Source: JAVKSL01 sp039583695 (GTDB lineage: Bacteria > Actinomycetota > Acidimicrobiia > Acidimicrobiales > JAJPHD01). From it: DNA of 23,406 nt. The notes beneath the pieces were generated by a model. The model made no database searches, had not been told where the DNA came from, and was given only the letters and a program-made list of their open reading frames with translations. The number at the start of each line of letters is the position of its first letter. Position 1 is the stretch's first letter. Shown one piece after another: positions 1-7,452 of the stretch. Position numbers and translations under genes: made by a program. Location: the NCBI GenBank assembly GCA_039583695.1, contig JAVKSL010000048.1, positions 1 to 23,406 on the forward strand. Reading direction: 5' to 3'.

Positions 1-56
1 ACGATGAGAATCCTCAGGCCGACGCGGCTTGAGACATCGAAGCGGACGAGTCTCCG

Positions 57-743
57 TCAAACCCAGGCCGATTCAGATCCCACTCCTTCGGCATTGGCCG
101 GTCGCCCTGCGAGGGAGACCACGTTGCGCCGGGAGAGGTGCAACTCGGGGAGCTCCTCCATGATCAGGATCCGCTCGCCCTCGTCGAGGGACTCCAACAA
201 GGCGCGGATCACCGTGGTCTTGCCGGCATCGCCCGGCCCGGCGATCAGCAGGGTCAGGTGCTCGGCGAAGCAATCCCAGATGAAGCTGGCCACATCAGCG
301 CTCATCATCCCCGATGAGACCAGCTCGGCCCGGGAGAGGGCCCGCAGATACGGCACCCGCAGGGTGAGATTCGCTCTCAGCCCGCTCAGCTCGATCCAGG
401 TGCGCAGTCCGGTCGCGTCGGCCCAGACCGAACGCGGAGCCGCTTGGAGGTTTCCGGGATAACCGGAGCGCAGCGCCAGCTCTCCGGCAGCTTCGATCAG
501 TTCGGTGCGCGAGGAGAACAGCGCCGGGCCGGGATGCCAGCCAGGACCCAGCGGGGGTCCTTGCACCCAGCACTCGCCGTCGTCCCAGGCCGATATGTCT
601 GTGAGTCGTCCGCTGGCAGCCAACTCGTCCAGGCCGGCCAGTCCGGTGGCTTTGGTGGTAACCAGGCCGTCGTGGATACCGGCGACGCTGCGGGCGCGAC
701 CGTTGCCCGAACGCATCATCGCCCGCAGGGTGCCCTCATCCAT
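57..743 (-). CDS. CpaF/TadA (VirB11-like) secretion ATPase, truncated by an in-frame TGA
   Basis: This is a hexameric ATPase of the type II/IV secretion family that would power pilus or T4SS assembly at the inner face of the membrane. Seen: Walker A GPGDAGKTT at residues 169-177 and the Asp box RILIMEELPEL at 191-201. Family members run on into a Walker B (about RPDRIIVGEVRG) and a His box, but here a TGA at 57-59 stops the protein. The same frame stays open beyond the stop to the window edge and reads RRLVRFDVSSRVGLRILI, which looks like the LVR...RIIV segment just before Walker B. The start is ATG at 743, overlapping the stop of the SAF gene by 8 nt; a GTG at 767 is an alternative. It is the last gene visible in the leftward operon. 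It is either a nonsense-mutated gene or a base error. Confidence 0.8.
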   Translation of the reverse strand: MDEGTLRAMMRSGNGRARSVAGIHDGLVTTKATGLAGLDELAASGRLTDISAWDDGECWVQGPPLGPGWHPGPALFSSRTELIEAAGELALRSGYPGNLQAAPRSVWADATGLRTWIELSGLRANLTLRVPYLRALSRAELVSSGMMSADVASFIWDCFAEHLTLLIAGPGDAGKTTVIRALLESLDEGERILIMEELPELHLSRRNVVSLAGRPANAEGVGSESAWV

Positions 744-1386
744 TGGCCAACACCAGTGAGACTTCACCCGCCGCCGAAGCAGCGATCATCCTGGCGACAT
801 TGGCCGGACTGGCGCTCAGCGACACGTTGGCGTCGGTGGCGCCTGAGGACGGGTCAGTTCTAACCGAGTCCACGACGCCCAGCAGGTAACCGGCGACCGC
901 GGGTGTGGTCGAGTTCGCGCTTATTGCGACGGCGATCACGTGGTCGCCGGGCACGAGGCCGGCGGGGACCTGGCCGGGATGGAGCGACAGGCCGATCACT
1001 TCGCTCGGAGCCACGCTGCCGAGCATCGCGGCACTGATCGGGGTGCCTGGGCTCCAGGACTGGGCGGCCCTCTGGCCCACCAGGGTGGAGGCCTTGGCGG
1101 CGGAGATGGCGTTGATATTGTCAGCGGTCGGGACAAGGGCCACCCGCCAGTCCGCGGCGCTGAGGCTGGTTCCAGGCGCCAGGGGGCGTGCTGCGACGAG
1201 GACCTGGCGCATCGGAATCGCCTTTGGCGAAAGGATGGTCGCAGTGGCGATGGTCAGTGCGGCCACAATCACCCCGACCAGCACCGGCAGCAGGCGTCGG
1301 CGTGAGTGGCCGGGGTCGCCAGTTTCAGGGACCGCCGCAGGGGTGGCCAGGGTGGGGGTGCTCAACTTGAGGGGGGTGCTGTTCAT
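736..1386 (-). CDS. CpaB/RcpC-like SAF-domain protein
   Basis: This is a 216-aa membrane-anchored protein. A Pro/Thr-rich cytoplasmic N-terminus (1-30) is followed by one membrane segment (about 32-54) and a SAF-type domain (about 58-123), visible in the pattern VLVAARPLAPGTSLSAADW and later GQRAAQSWSPGTPIS. In Tad pilus systems CpaB is a periplasmic partner of the secretin; actinobacteria have no secretin and the SAF protein usually sits directly before cpaF, as here. The start is ATG at 1386, 17 nt after the upstream stop. A longer reading in the same frame up to 2208 is Arg-rich shadow of the neighbouring gene and was discarded. Its stop overlaps the start of the ATPase, so the two are probably translated together. 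The family call is good; its exact role in a conjugation-type machine is inferred. Confidence 0.78.
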   Translation of the reverse strand: MNSTPLKLSTPTLATPAAVPETGDPGHSRRRLLPVLVGVIVAALTIATATILSPKAIPMRQVLVAARPLAPGTSLSAADWRVALVPTADNINAISAAKASTLVGQRAAQSWSPGTPISAAMLGSVAPSEVIGLSLHPGQVPAGLVPGDHVIAVAISANSTTPAVAGYLLGVVDSVRTDPSSGATDANVSLSASPANVARMIAASAAGEVSLVLANG

Positions 1387-1403
1387 CCGTTGGATCCAAT
1401 CGT

Positions 1404-2420
1404 CTATGCGGAGGGGGGTGGGTCGAGTTCGGGAACGACTTGTTCCACCGACTCGAAAACGGTGGTGGAAGGCCCGCAGTGGGTGCCGAGGCTGCCGGCT
1501 GATGCACCGGAGTAGGTGACCGAATAACAGACCTGGGCGGTGAGGGGAAAGGCATGTCCGGCGGGAAGTTCCGAGGACCAGTGCCAGGTGTATCCGCACG
1601 GCGGGACCCTGGCAACGATCTGTTCGGGGGTGTCGGCGGGCGGGGGGACCACGTAGGGGCTGCCTGGGTTGTTGCAGGTGAAGCTGGCCGGAGCGAGGCT
1701 CAGGCTGGGGTAGTTGGCTGAGTCGGTGTACTGCGTGCTGAAGCGCGCCTGGGTCGGGGTCGCGGTGATGGTCTCGGCCACGCCGTCGATGGCCGCGGTG
1801 GCGTGAACCACCGACCAGCCCGAACTCAACCAGGTCCATTCGGGGATGTTGACCACAACGCTGGCGGGTGACTGGGGTCCCTGGTCGATGACCACCTTGG
1901 GCCAAGGAGCATGAGCCACAGCGGTCGCCGCCACCTGAATCGGAGCGGGAGCGGCCCCCGCCGCTGGGCCGGCGCCGACGGGGTTGAAGGTGACCCCGCC
2001 GTTCACGCAGGGTCCAGCGACGAAGTAGCCGTTGGTTCCGGCGGTGTAGCCGGTGTTGGGGTACTTGGACATCACCGTGCCCACCAGGGAGGTGCGTGAG
2101 GTCGCCACGTTTGGCGGAGCGTTCAAGATGGCGTAACCGCAGTTCCCGCAGGTCTCGTCGTAGGCGGTGGTACCGCCCCCGGTAGGCGAACTGGCCGAAT
2201 ATGAACACGCTGGGCCGCCTCCACCTCCACCCGTAGTGGTGGCGGAGGAAGTAGGCGCACCGCCTGGCTGGCCGGATTGGGAGACCTGGGTGGTTAGGCC
2301 ACTAGGGCTGGCACTGGCGGCGCCGTGAACCGTCTTGTTGGCCCATGCTGGGGGTGACGCCAGCGCTATCACGGCCAGCCCAGAGAGTCCTGCGGTGCAG
2401 AAGCGAACTGGCCGTTTCAT
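1404..2420 (-). CDS. Secreted protein of unknown function with signal peptide
   Basis: This is a 338-aa exported protein. The signal peptide is clear: basic MKRPVR, a hydrophobic core, and an Ala-x-Ala cleavage site near residue 27 (PPAWA|NK). The mature part begins with a Ser/Thr/Gly-rich linker containing a run of six glycines, then a short Cys-containing segment (ACSYS, then DETCGNCGY), then a region with Trp/Pro-rich beta-like stretches and several more cysteines, suggesting disulphide bonds outside the cell. I do not recognise the family. The start is fixed by an ATGA overlap with the stop of the upstream lipoprotein gene; a longer reading to 2531 lacks a plausible start. Its place between a lipoprotein and CpaB/CpaF genes suggests a surface part of the secretion or pilus apparatus (inference). 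Confidence 0.72.
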   Translation of the reverse strand: MKRPVRFCTAGLSGLAVIALASPPAWANKTVHGAASASPSGLTTQVSQSGQPGGAPTSSATTTGGGGGGPACSYSASSPTGGGTTAYDETCGNCGYAILNAPPNVATSRTSLVGTVMSKYPNTGYTAGTNGYFVAGPCVNGGVTFNPVGAGPAAGAAPAPIQVAATAVAHAPWPKVVIDQGPQSPASVVVNIPEWTWLSSGWSVVHATAAIDGVAETITATPTQARFSTQYTDSANYPSLSLAPASFTCNNPGSPYVVPPPADTPEQIVARVPPCGYTWHWSSELPAGHAFPLTAQVCYSVTYSGASAGSLGTHCGPSTTVFESVEQVVPELDPPPSA

Positions 2421-3103
2421 ATCTTGTTCTCCACCACATCCTGCTGAGCTTGGCCGAACCAGCCAGAACAAGCGTTTGCCGCCGTACTGTATGGATAGAT
2501 TGGCCCCTGAAGCGCTTTGGACTCTTTCCAAGTTCCGGCGTACTCCATGAGATACAACCCACCGTCGTCAGCCTTCTTGCCCGGGAGCCCTGGCAGAGGC
2601 ACCCCTCGGGCGCTAAGTACTATCTGGGCGGACGCGTCGCAGTCAGCCACGTACACCGCAGGGGTGTTGCCCAACAGCTCGAAGCTGCCAGGGATGACCT
2701 TCACCCACGCGGCCTTGTCGGAACCGACGAAGCTCTGGTGAGCCGCCGCAGCGGCGGCATAAGAACTCATGTCGTCGATGAGCGCTTGACCGGTCTCCTC
2801 TGCGGCAAACTCCTGGTTGGCGATGGGTGCCCGAGCCAGGCTTGGAGGTGCGGCCGACCAGATGTTTGCGTTGGCGGTCTCGTCGGCTTTCACCGTGGCC
2901 ACCGCCTGGGTGATCAGGGCGGCCTGATTGGGCACCAGCAGAGCCCATCCCCCTGAGTTGGCCGTGGGGGCTGTGGCGCTGCTGGTCGGCGGCGGCGCAG
3001 ACGCTGGCGTCTGAGAGCAGGCCGCGAGGCCCAGTCCCCCTGTCGCCAGCAGAGCTGTAACCGTCCTTATTCGTACACTATGTCCTAGTTTGATATGATT
3101 CAC
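2417..3103 (-). CDS. Predicted lipoprotein of the conjugation-type operon
   Basis: This is a 228-aa protein with a type II signal peptide: basic N-region, hydrophobic core, lipobox LAAC with the lipidated Cys at 29, then a Pro/Ser/Thr/Ala linker. The mature domain is Ala-rich and mostly helical, and ends with a part containing several Trp and Cys residues. I do not recognise a named family. The start is GTG at 3103: a GGAGG (3113-3117, reverse strand) lies 9 nt upstream. The stop overlaps the ATG of the next gene (ATGA). A candidate promoter lies immediately upstream (3158-3184), so this gene may begin a sub-operon of surface components running to the ATPase. Confidence 0.75.
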   Translation of the reverse strand: MNHIKLGHSVRIRTVTALLATGGLGLAACSQTPASAPPPTSSATAPTANSGGWALLVPNQAALITQAVATVKADETANANIWSAAPPSLARAPIANQEFAAEETGQALIDDMSSYAAAAAAHQSFVGSDKAAWVKVIPGSFELLGNTPAVYVADCDASAQIVLSARGVPLPGLPGKKADDGGLYLMEYAGTWKESKALQGPIYPYSTAANACSGWFGQAQQDVVENKI

Positions 3104-3157
3104 TCCCCTTTACCTCCATGTCGAGGTGTTGCCAGTTGATTGGCGACATCCGAGGGT

Positions 3158-3184
3158 TACTTATAAGCCTAGAAGTGCTGTCAA
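3158..3184 (-). promoter_or_regulatory. Candidate promoter for the leftward surface-protein sub-operon
   Basis: On the reverse strand a perfect TTGACA (3179-3184) is followed by TATAAG (3160-3165) or TAAGTA (3158-3163). The spacers are 13 and 15 nt, shorter than the usual 16-18, which lowers confidence. It lies in the only gap of note inside the leftward block, between the 196-aa gene and the lipoprotein gene, and about 55 nt before the lipoprotein start. Confidence 0.3.
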
Positions 3185-3771
3185 ATGTCTGATACCTCAG
3201 GATCATCAGTGCCATAGCACAGGTTCTTGTTGTCTCCGGGCTGGCGAGGGTGGGAGGCGAGGGCGGCGGTGCCGGCAACGAACTCCAACTCGGCGTCGTA
3301 CAGGTAGCAGACGCTGTCCAACCAGGCCGGTGCCCTTAGGGCGATGTGGCGCCCTGTGCCCGCACAACGTGCTCCGTCGCCGGCTTGGAGGCGGGTACGC
3401 TGCGCTGCGATTCGCTCGTGCCAGTCCAGGAGTGCCGCGGAGGCCTTGGGCTCGGCCGCGTACACCAGCCAGGCACGCCATGTGGCGGCGAGTTCTTCTG
3501 CCATGGCGGGGTGCGCCTGCCAGCAGGCCGGGACGGTCTGGTCCAGCCCGTAGCGGGCGACGAAGTGTTCGACGAAGGCCACCAGGTCCGCCATGTCCTG
3601 CTCATAACACGCCGGGGCATCGGTCCAGGTGCTCCAAAAAGGCATGAGCGAGGCGGACGGCAGGGCGGCTCCCTCCTGGTAGTCCGCCTCGAACTGGGCA
3701 GTCGGGTTGCGGTCCCACTTGGTCGAGCCGTTGGGTGTGTGGGAAGTCGAGTGATCGCTGATGGGTCTCAC
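3181..3771 (-). CDS. Trp-rich protein of unknown function, DUF4913-like pattern
   Basis: This is a 196-aa soluble protein with no signal or membrane segment. The central part has widely spaced aromatic residues: FWSTWTDAPACYEQD, then CWQAHPAMAEELAATWRAW, then LLDWHERIAAQRTRL. This CW..HP / LW.AW / WH layout recalls the short DUF4913 proteins found on actinobacterial conjugative elements, but I cannot confirm membership by eye. The start is GTG at 3771, overlapping the stop of the ArdC-like gene (GTGA), so translation is probably coupled. Sitting directly after an antirestriction-like gene, it may act during DNA entry (inference). Confidence 0.65.
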   Translation of the reverse strand: MRPISDHSTSHTPNGSTKWDRNPTAQFEADYQEGAALPSASLMPFWSTWTDAPACYEQDMADLVAFVEHFVARYGLDQTVPACWQAHPAMAEELAATWRAWLVYAAEPKASAALLDWHERIAAQRTRLQAGDGARCAGTGRHIALRAPAWLDSVCYLYDAELEFVAGTAALASHPRQPGDNKNLCYGTDDPEVSDI

Positions 3772-4670
3772 GTGAGCACCAGGTCAGCTTCGGGCGTGAT
3801 CTGCCCGTCATGGGTTTGGGGTGTGATCGCCAGGCTGGGCGGGTTGTTCAGCGCTCCCAGGATGATCTCCGCAGCTCGGAAGACGTGTGCAATCGACGCG
3901 ATCAGTCCCGCATCGCCCACGCCGTTGACCCAGGCCGCCACATAGGCACTGGAATGTGCAGAGGTATCCAGCCCGCATAGCCCGAGGGTCAGATGGGCGG
4001 CGGACTCGGCTTCGCACTCTCTCAGGCGGGTGTCGGTGGGACACTGCGGGTCGCGCGGATCGTGCAGGATCACGTGCGCCGCCTCGTGCGCCAGGACCAG
4101 GGCGGTGCCGGCGGGGGGAAGCCCGGCGCGCACGGCCACGCTGTGATCGGCGAAGTCGGTAAGCCCGTATAGGCCGGGATCGGCGAACTCCACGAATCGC
4201 AGGTCAAAACCCCGGCTTGCCAGCCAGGCGCCGATCGGGCCGACCATCTCGGGGGCATTGGCGTCGTCCAAGGTCGTCGGGCTCGGGGTGGAGGGCAACG
4301 CCGGCCCGTCGCACTGGTGGAGCAAGGAGAACACCTTGACTCCCCGGAAGCCCACCACTCGTGGAGGGGCGTCGGGTTGGGTGGGATCGCGCCGGGTGAC
4401 CGGGGCCACGATCAACAGGCCCTCCTCACCCCGGCGCACCTGGAAGCCGTTGGCCTGAGCGACGCGGTAGCCGGCGACCGGACCGGAGTCCTCCCATCCC
4501 CGTTCGCTGGCTTGTGCCCAGATCAGCAGCTTGTTGGTCGCCGAGTACCCCGAACCCAGCCCGGCGATCGCGCTCAGCCGGACCCATTCCTGGGAGGCCC
4601 ACATGGCCCGGATGGATTCGTGGAAGCGGCGCAAGAGCGCCTCCTTGTCGCCAACGCTCATGACAGCCAT
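3768..4670 (-). CDS. ArdC-like antirestriction protein: ssDNA-binding domain plus zincin metallopeptidase
   Basis: This is a 300-aa protein. The N-terminal part (about 10-115) has the ArdC-like layout: SATNKLLIWAQA, then GWEDSGPVAGYRVAQANGF, then LLIVAPVTRR and VGFRGVKVFSLLHQ. This matches the single-stranded DNA-binding domain of ArdC/TraC-type proteins. The C-terminal part carries a zinc metallopeptidase motif HEAAH (about 195-199) with downstream acidic residues in RECEAESAAH that can supply the third ligand. ArdC proteins enter recipients with conjugating DNA and protect it from restriction. Three ATGs are possible. The one at 4670 is best because AAGGAG (4677-4682) lies 6 nt upstream, whereas ATG 4676 abuts it. 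It overlaps the coupling-protein gene upstream and shares a GTGA with the gene downstream. Confidence 0.82.
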   Translation of the reverse strand: MAVMSVGDKEALLRRFHESIRAMWASQEWVRLSAIAGLGSGYSATNKLLIWAQASERGWEDSGPVAGYRVAQANGFQVRRGEEGLLIVAPVTRRDPTQPDAPPRVVGFRGVKVFSLLHQCDGPALPSTPSPTTLDDANAPEMVGPIGAWLASRGFDLRFVEFADPGLYGLTDFADHSVAVRAGLPPAGTALVLAHEAAHVILHDPRDPQCPTDTRLRECEAESAAHLTLGLCGLDTSAHSSAYVAAWVNGVGDAGLIASIAHVFRAAEIILGALNNPPSLAITPQTHDGQITPEADLVLT

Positions 4671-6487
4671 GACCATCTCCTTGTGGTCGTCGCCTTTGTG
4701 GTCGCTGAGCGCTTGCCGGGGTCCTCTGGCGCCGGCGGGGTGGCCTGGGTGGCATCCGTTTCGTGCTGAGCAGGTGAGGCGGCGAGAGCTTGTGCACCGG
4801 CCAGTTCGTCTGCGATCCGGGTGAGGCGGCGCTGGCGCCAGTAGGGCTCCAGCGCCACTCGCACCGGGGGGGTGGAACGATGCACGAGGATCGCTTCGCC
4901 CTTGGCCAAACAGCGCAGCTGGTCGACCCGCAGCACCCTTCGGTCCGCCATGGAAACCGAACGAGACGAACCGGATCGACCGCTCGATATGGACTCCCGG
5001 GCCTCTCGGACCTCTCCCACCAGACGCGAGAGCTGTTCCAGGTCCTCGGGGCTGCCCAGTCCTTCGAGCACCACCCTTGCGGTGGTTGCATCCCAGATGG
5101 TCTGGGCGCCGTACTGGCCCCAGCGGTGGCGTAGCTGGGCAAGGGACTGGGCGACGACCACGGTGGTGAACCCGGTCCCTCCCCCATCGGCGACCAGGAT
5201 GGGAAGTGACGGTATCGGAGCGATGTTGGGGGCCTCGTCGAGTAGGAGCCCAAGCGGTGGGTCCAGGCGTGCTCCGGGCGATGCGGCAGCAAGGCTGCGC
5301 GCAGTGCCCAACAGGTCCTCGATGAGAGCCGACAACAACGGCGCCACCGAAGCCTGCGCGTCAGACGCCCCGAGCACCAACAGAGCGCCGCGCGAGCTGA
5401 GCCAGTCCTTGGACGACCAGGCTTCGGCACGCGTCGGTGAGCAGGCCGCTCGCACCGCTGGCACCGCCAGCACGTCGAGTGCTCGCTGCACCCCCGCCCA
5501 CACGCCTCCACGGGTCTGGGCAGGCTGGCGGCGCGCCCCGTCCAACTCCGCAGCCCATCCCGGTGCGGCATCGGGATGAGCGGAAAGCACACGTAGCGCC
5601 TCGGTGGAATCCGGGTCGGTGGCCCAGACACACAGCGCTTCGACACCGCCGCCGTCCAGGGCGGCGGCGTGCAGCAGGCATCTCAGCACCGCCGCGGTGG
5701 AGCCCGACCAGAAGTCCGCGTTGGAGGTCCCCGAACCCGAAAAGCCAGCACCCAGCGCCAGGGCTCGGGCACGGAGCACCGCCACCATCGGCACCTCGGA
5801 CCCCCACACCGGCGACCATCTCAGGGTTGCCACCGTCGGGGCGACGCCTTGGGGGTCGAAGGTCGCCAGATCGGCCCGGTATCGCCGGGCAACCTCCACC
5901 AGGTCCGCTCGGGTGGAAGTGGCGAGAACCGGTCCGGGGAAGCTGGCGAGGGCTGGGACTAACAATGTGGTGGTCTTGCCCGAGCGTGGTGGGCCGAGCA
6001 CCAGGATCGAGTCCTCCACCGACGCCCACACCGGGCCTCCGGGGCGGGCCCGGCCAAGGTAGATGCCCAGGTCCTCCGGAGCCAGTGATGCGGTCGAGGA
6101 AGTCTGGGGTCGCAGCGTAGATGCACGAGCGGCCAAGGCCTTGGGACCCAGACGTGTCCGGACCAGACTGGCGGGAGCGAAGCCGATCTGGGCGGGACCG
6201 GCACGCAACCAGATGGCCACACAAGCCCCCGCTGCTGCCACGCTCACCAGCCCGGCCACCAGCGGCCCTGGCCATGGCGGCACTGATCCCACACAGGCGC
6301 CCAACCGAGCGCCGTGGCCCCCGAGCACGTCTATGGCCTTGGACGCGCTCAGGTGGGCGAGTGGGTGGCCACAGCCCAGGATGGCGTCGGCCTGCGCACC
6401 GAACCAGATGATGCTGGCGACAACAGCGACCAGGGCAAGGCCCATGTAGGCGCCGACGTGAGAATCGGTGCGGACTCGTTCGGTCAT
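4658..6487 (-). CDS. Type IV coupling protein, VirD4/TraD/TraG family ATPase
   Basis: This is a 609-aa inner-membrane ATPase that links the processed DNA to the T4SS channel. Two membrane segments occur near 14-33 and 75-96. Walker A is GPPRSGKTT at 165-173, and Walker B is LGLLLDEAPN at 412-421, followed by the FTTVVVAQSLAQLRHRWG stretch (about 440-457) typical of TraG/TraD/VirD4 motor domains. The C-terminal tail (560-609) is Thr/Ala-rich and charged, where coupling proteins usually bind substrates. The start is ATG at 6487, giving an ATGA overlap with the stop of the HARP-like gene. It is in the same operon as the prim-pol and HARP-like genes, so replication or strand handling and export are co-expressed. 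No relaxase gene is seen next to it. Confidence 0.9.
   Translation of the reverse strand: MTERVRTDSHVGAYMGLALVAVVASIIWFGAQADAILGCGHPLAHLSASKAIDVLGGHGARLGACVGSVPPWPGPLVAGLVSVAAAGACVAIWLRAGPAQIGFAPASLVRTRLGPKALAARASTLRPQTSSTASLAPEDLGIYLGRARPGGPVWASVEDSILVLGPPRSGKTTTLLVPALASFPGPVLATSTRADLVEVARRYRADLATFDPQGVAPTVATLRWSPVWGSEVPMVAVLRARALALGAGFSGSGTSNADFWSGSTAAVLRCLLHAAALDGGGVEALCVWATDPDSTEALRVLSAHPDAAPGWAAELDGARRQPAQTRGGVWAGVQRALDVLAVPAVRAACSPTRAEAWSSKDWLSSRGALLVLGASDAQASVAPLLSALIEDLLGTARSLAAASPGARLDPPLGLLLDEAPNIAPIPSLPILVADGGGTGFTTVVVAQSLAQLRHRWGQYGAQTIWDATTARVVLEGLGSPEDLEQLSRLVGEVREARESISSGRSGSSRSVSMADRRVLRVDQLRCLAKGEAILVHRSTPPVRVALEPYWRQRRLTRIADELAGAQALAASPAQHETDATQATPPAPEDPGKRSATTKATTTRRWSWLS
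4677..4682 (-). promoter_or_regulatory. Shine-Dalgarno AAGGAG deciding the ArdC-like start
   Basis: AAGGAG on the reverse strand lies inside the end of the coupling-protein gene, 6 nt before ATG 4670. It favours that start over ATG 4676 (no spacing) and ATG 4661 (long spacing). Confidence 0.6.
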
Positions 6488-7452
6488 TGCGATACCTCCA
6501 TCGATACGCGGGTTGCGGCTCGGCCGCCCGGCAGCGCCGAGCGCCGGACTGGCTGGCGAGCGGGGTGGCCGGCCACCGACATGGCCCCAGCGGTGGGTGT
6601 GCTTGGGCAGCTGTCGCCTTGGGCCTCGGACTCCAACGCCGCCAGGGCGTCACGGGCTGCGGCGCTGACGCGAAGTCCGCTGGCCTGTACAAAAGCGCTC
6701 AGGGCACTGAGAAGCGAAGGCGAAGCAGGCAAGCGCCAGCAACGAGCACTGCGGTCCCAGCGGGCCTGGGGCAAAGCCCCCTTGAGGCACGCCACCACTT
6801 CGGCGTCGTAGGCAAAGCGGAGGGAGAAAACGCTGCCGTCCACATCGAGACCGTCGGGGGGCCGTGATGGGGTCTGAACGGGTTGGGGCGGAGTCGGGTT
6901 CGGGGTCGGGCCGGCGTTGGCCATCTCGGGGGGAAGAACGAAACCGAAACGTTCCGAAAGGCCCCGGAGGGCAACGAAGCTTGAGGCGGGGATGTGGTTG
7001 GCCACCCCGTCGAAGCGCCGGCCCGGTATGGCTTTGAGCTCGTCGACCAGGCTCGGGTGATAGCGGCTGAGCGCCACCACGGCTTCGCCGTCGCACAGGC
7101 TCACCGCAACGCAATCCGCCAGTGCTTTGGCCGCGACCCGGGCCTCGTGGCGACCGTCGCCGGAGGTCGCGCCCGGCACGGGGAGACACTCAGCGTCGAT
7201 GCCGGCGAGGCCAAGCTGGGCTCGATAGCGCCTGCAGAGCTCCCAGGCGACCCGCGCCATGGCTGGGCTCCAGGCCCTCGTCCCGAGCGCCACCAAGCGG
7301 TGTCCCAAGCAGGCGTCGGCGGAGGAAAAGCCCACCCCGTTCTCATGGCGGGCATGATCGGGGTCGGCCGCCGCAATCAGGGCCAGTGCATTTCCCAGGC
7401 TGTCCCAGCGAGCATCGGAGCCGACAGAGCGGCCGAGGGTGGCGGGGCTCAT
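6484..7452 (-). CDS. Tandem HARP-like DNA-binding protein
   Basis: This is a 322-aa protein. The N-terminal motif NGVGFSSADACLGHRLV (38-54) is one I associate with actinobacterial and phage helicase-type proteins. Two related units follow: 121-171 (VVALSRYHPSLVDELKAIPG, then RRFD) and 206-262 (FSLRFAYDAEVVACLKGALP, then ARWDRSARCWRLP). Both follow the HARP pattern of SMARCAL1-type annealing helicases: a beta strand with F/Y, a short helix, then W or F-D and a final hydrophobic strand. The second is the better match. No helicase motifs are present, so it would bind or anneal DNA rather than translocate. The start is ATG at 7452, an ATGA overlap with the prim-pol stop; the longer reading to 7761 is shadow. 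HARP assignment is by pattern only. Confidence 0.72.
   Translation of the reverse strand: MSPATLGRSVGSDARWDSLGNALALIAAADPDHARHENGVGFSSADACLGHRLVALGTRAWSPAMARVAWELCRRYRAQLGLAGIDAECLPVPGATSGDGRHEARVAAKALADCVAVSLCDGEAVVALSRYHPSLVDELKAIPGRRFDGVANHIPASSFVALRGLSERFGFVLPPEMANAGPTPNPTPPQPVQTPSRPPDGLDVDGSVFSLRFAYDAEVVACLKGALPQARWDRSARCWRLPASPSLLSALSAFVQASGLRVSAAARDALAALESEAQGDSCPSTPTAGAMSVAGHPARQPVRRSALPGGRAATRVSMEVSQ

Noticed and set aside
1387..2208. Long N-terminal extension of the SAF-protein frame up to 2208
   Set aside because: Arg/His-rich, low-complexity reading opposite in character to the secreted-protein gene that occupies the same bases in another frame; that gene has a signal peptide and coupled start.
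5361..6692. 443-aa reverse-strand frame overlapping the coupling protein
   Set aside because: Pro/Arg/Gly-rich shadow; the VirD4 frame has Walker motifs over the same DNA.
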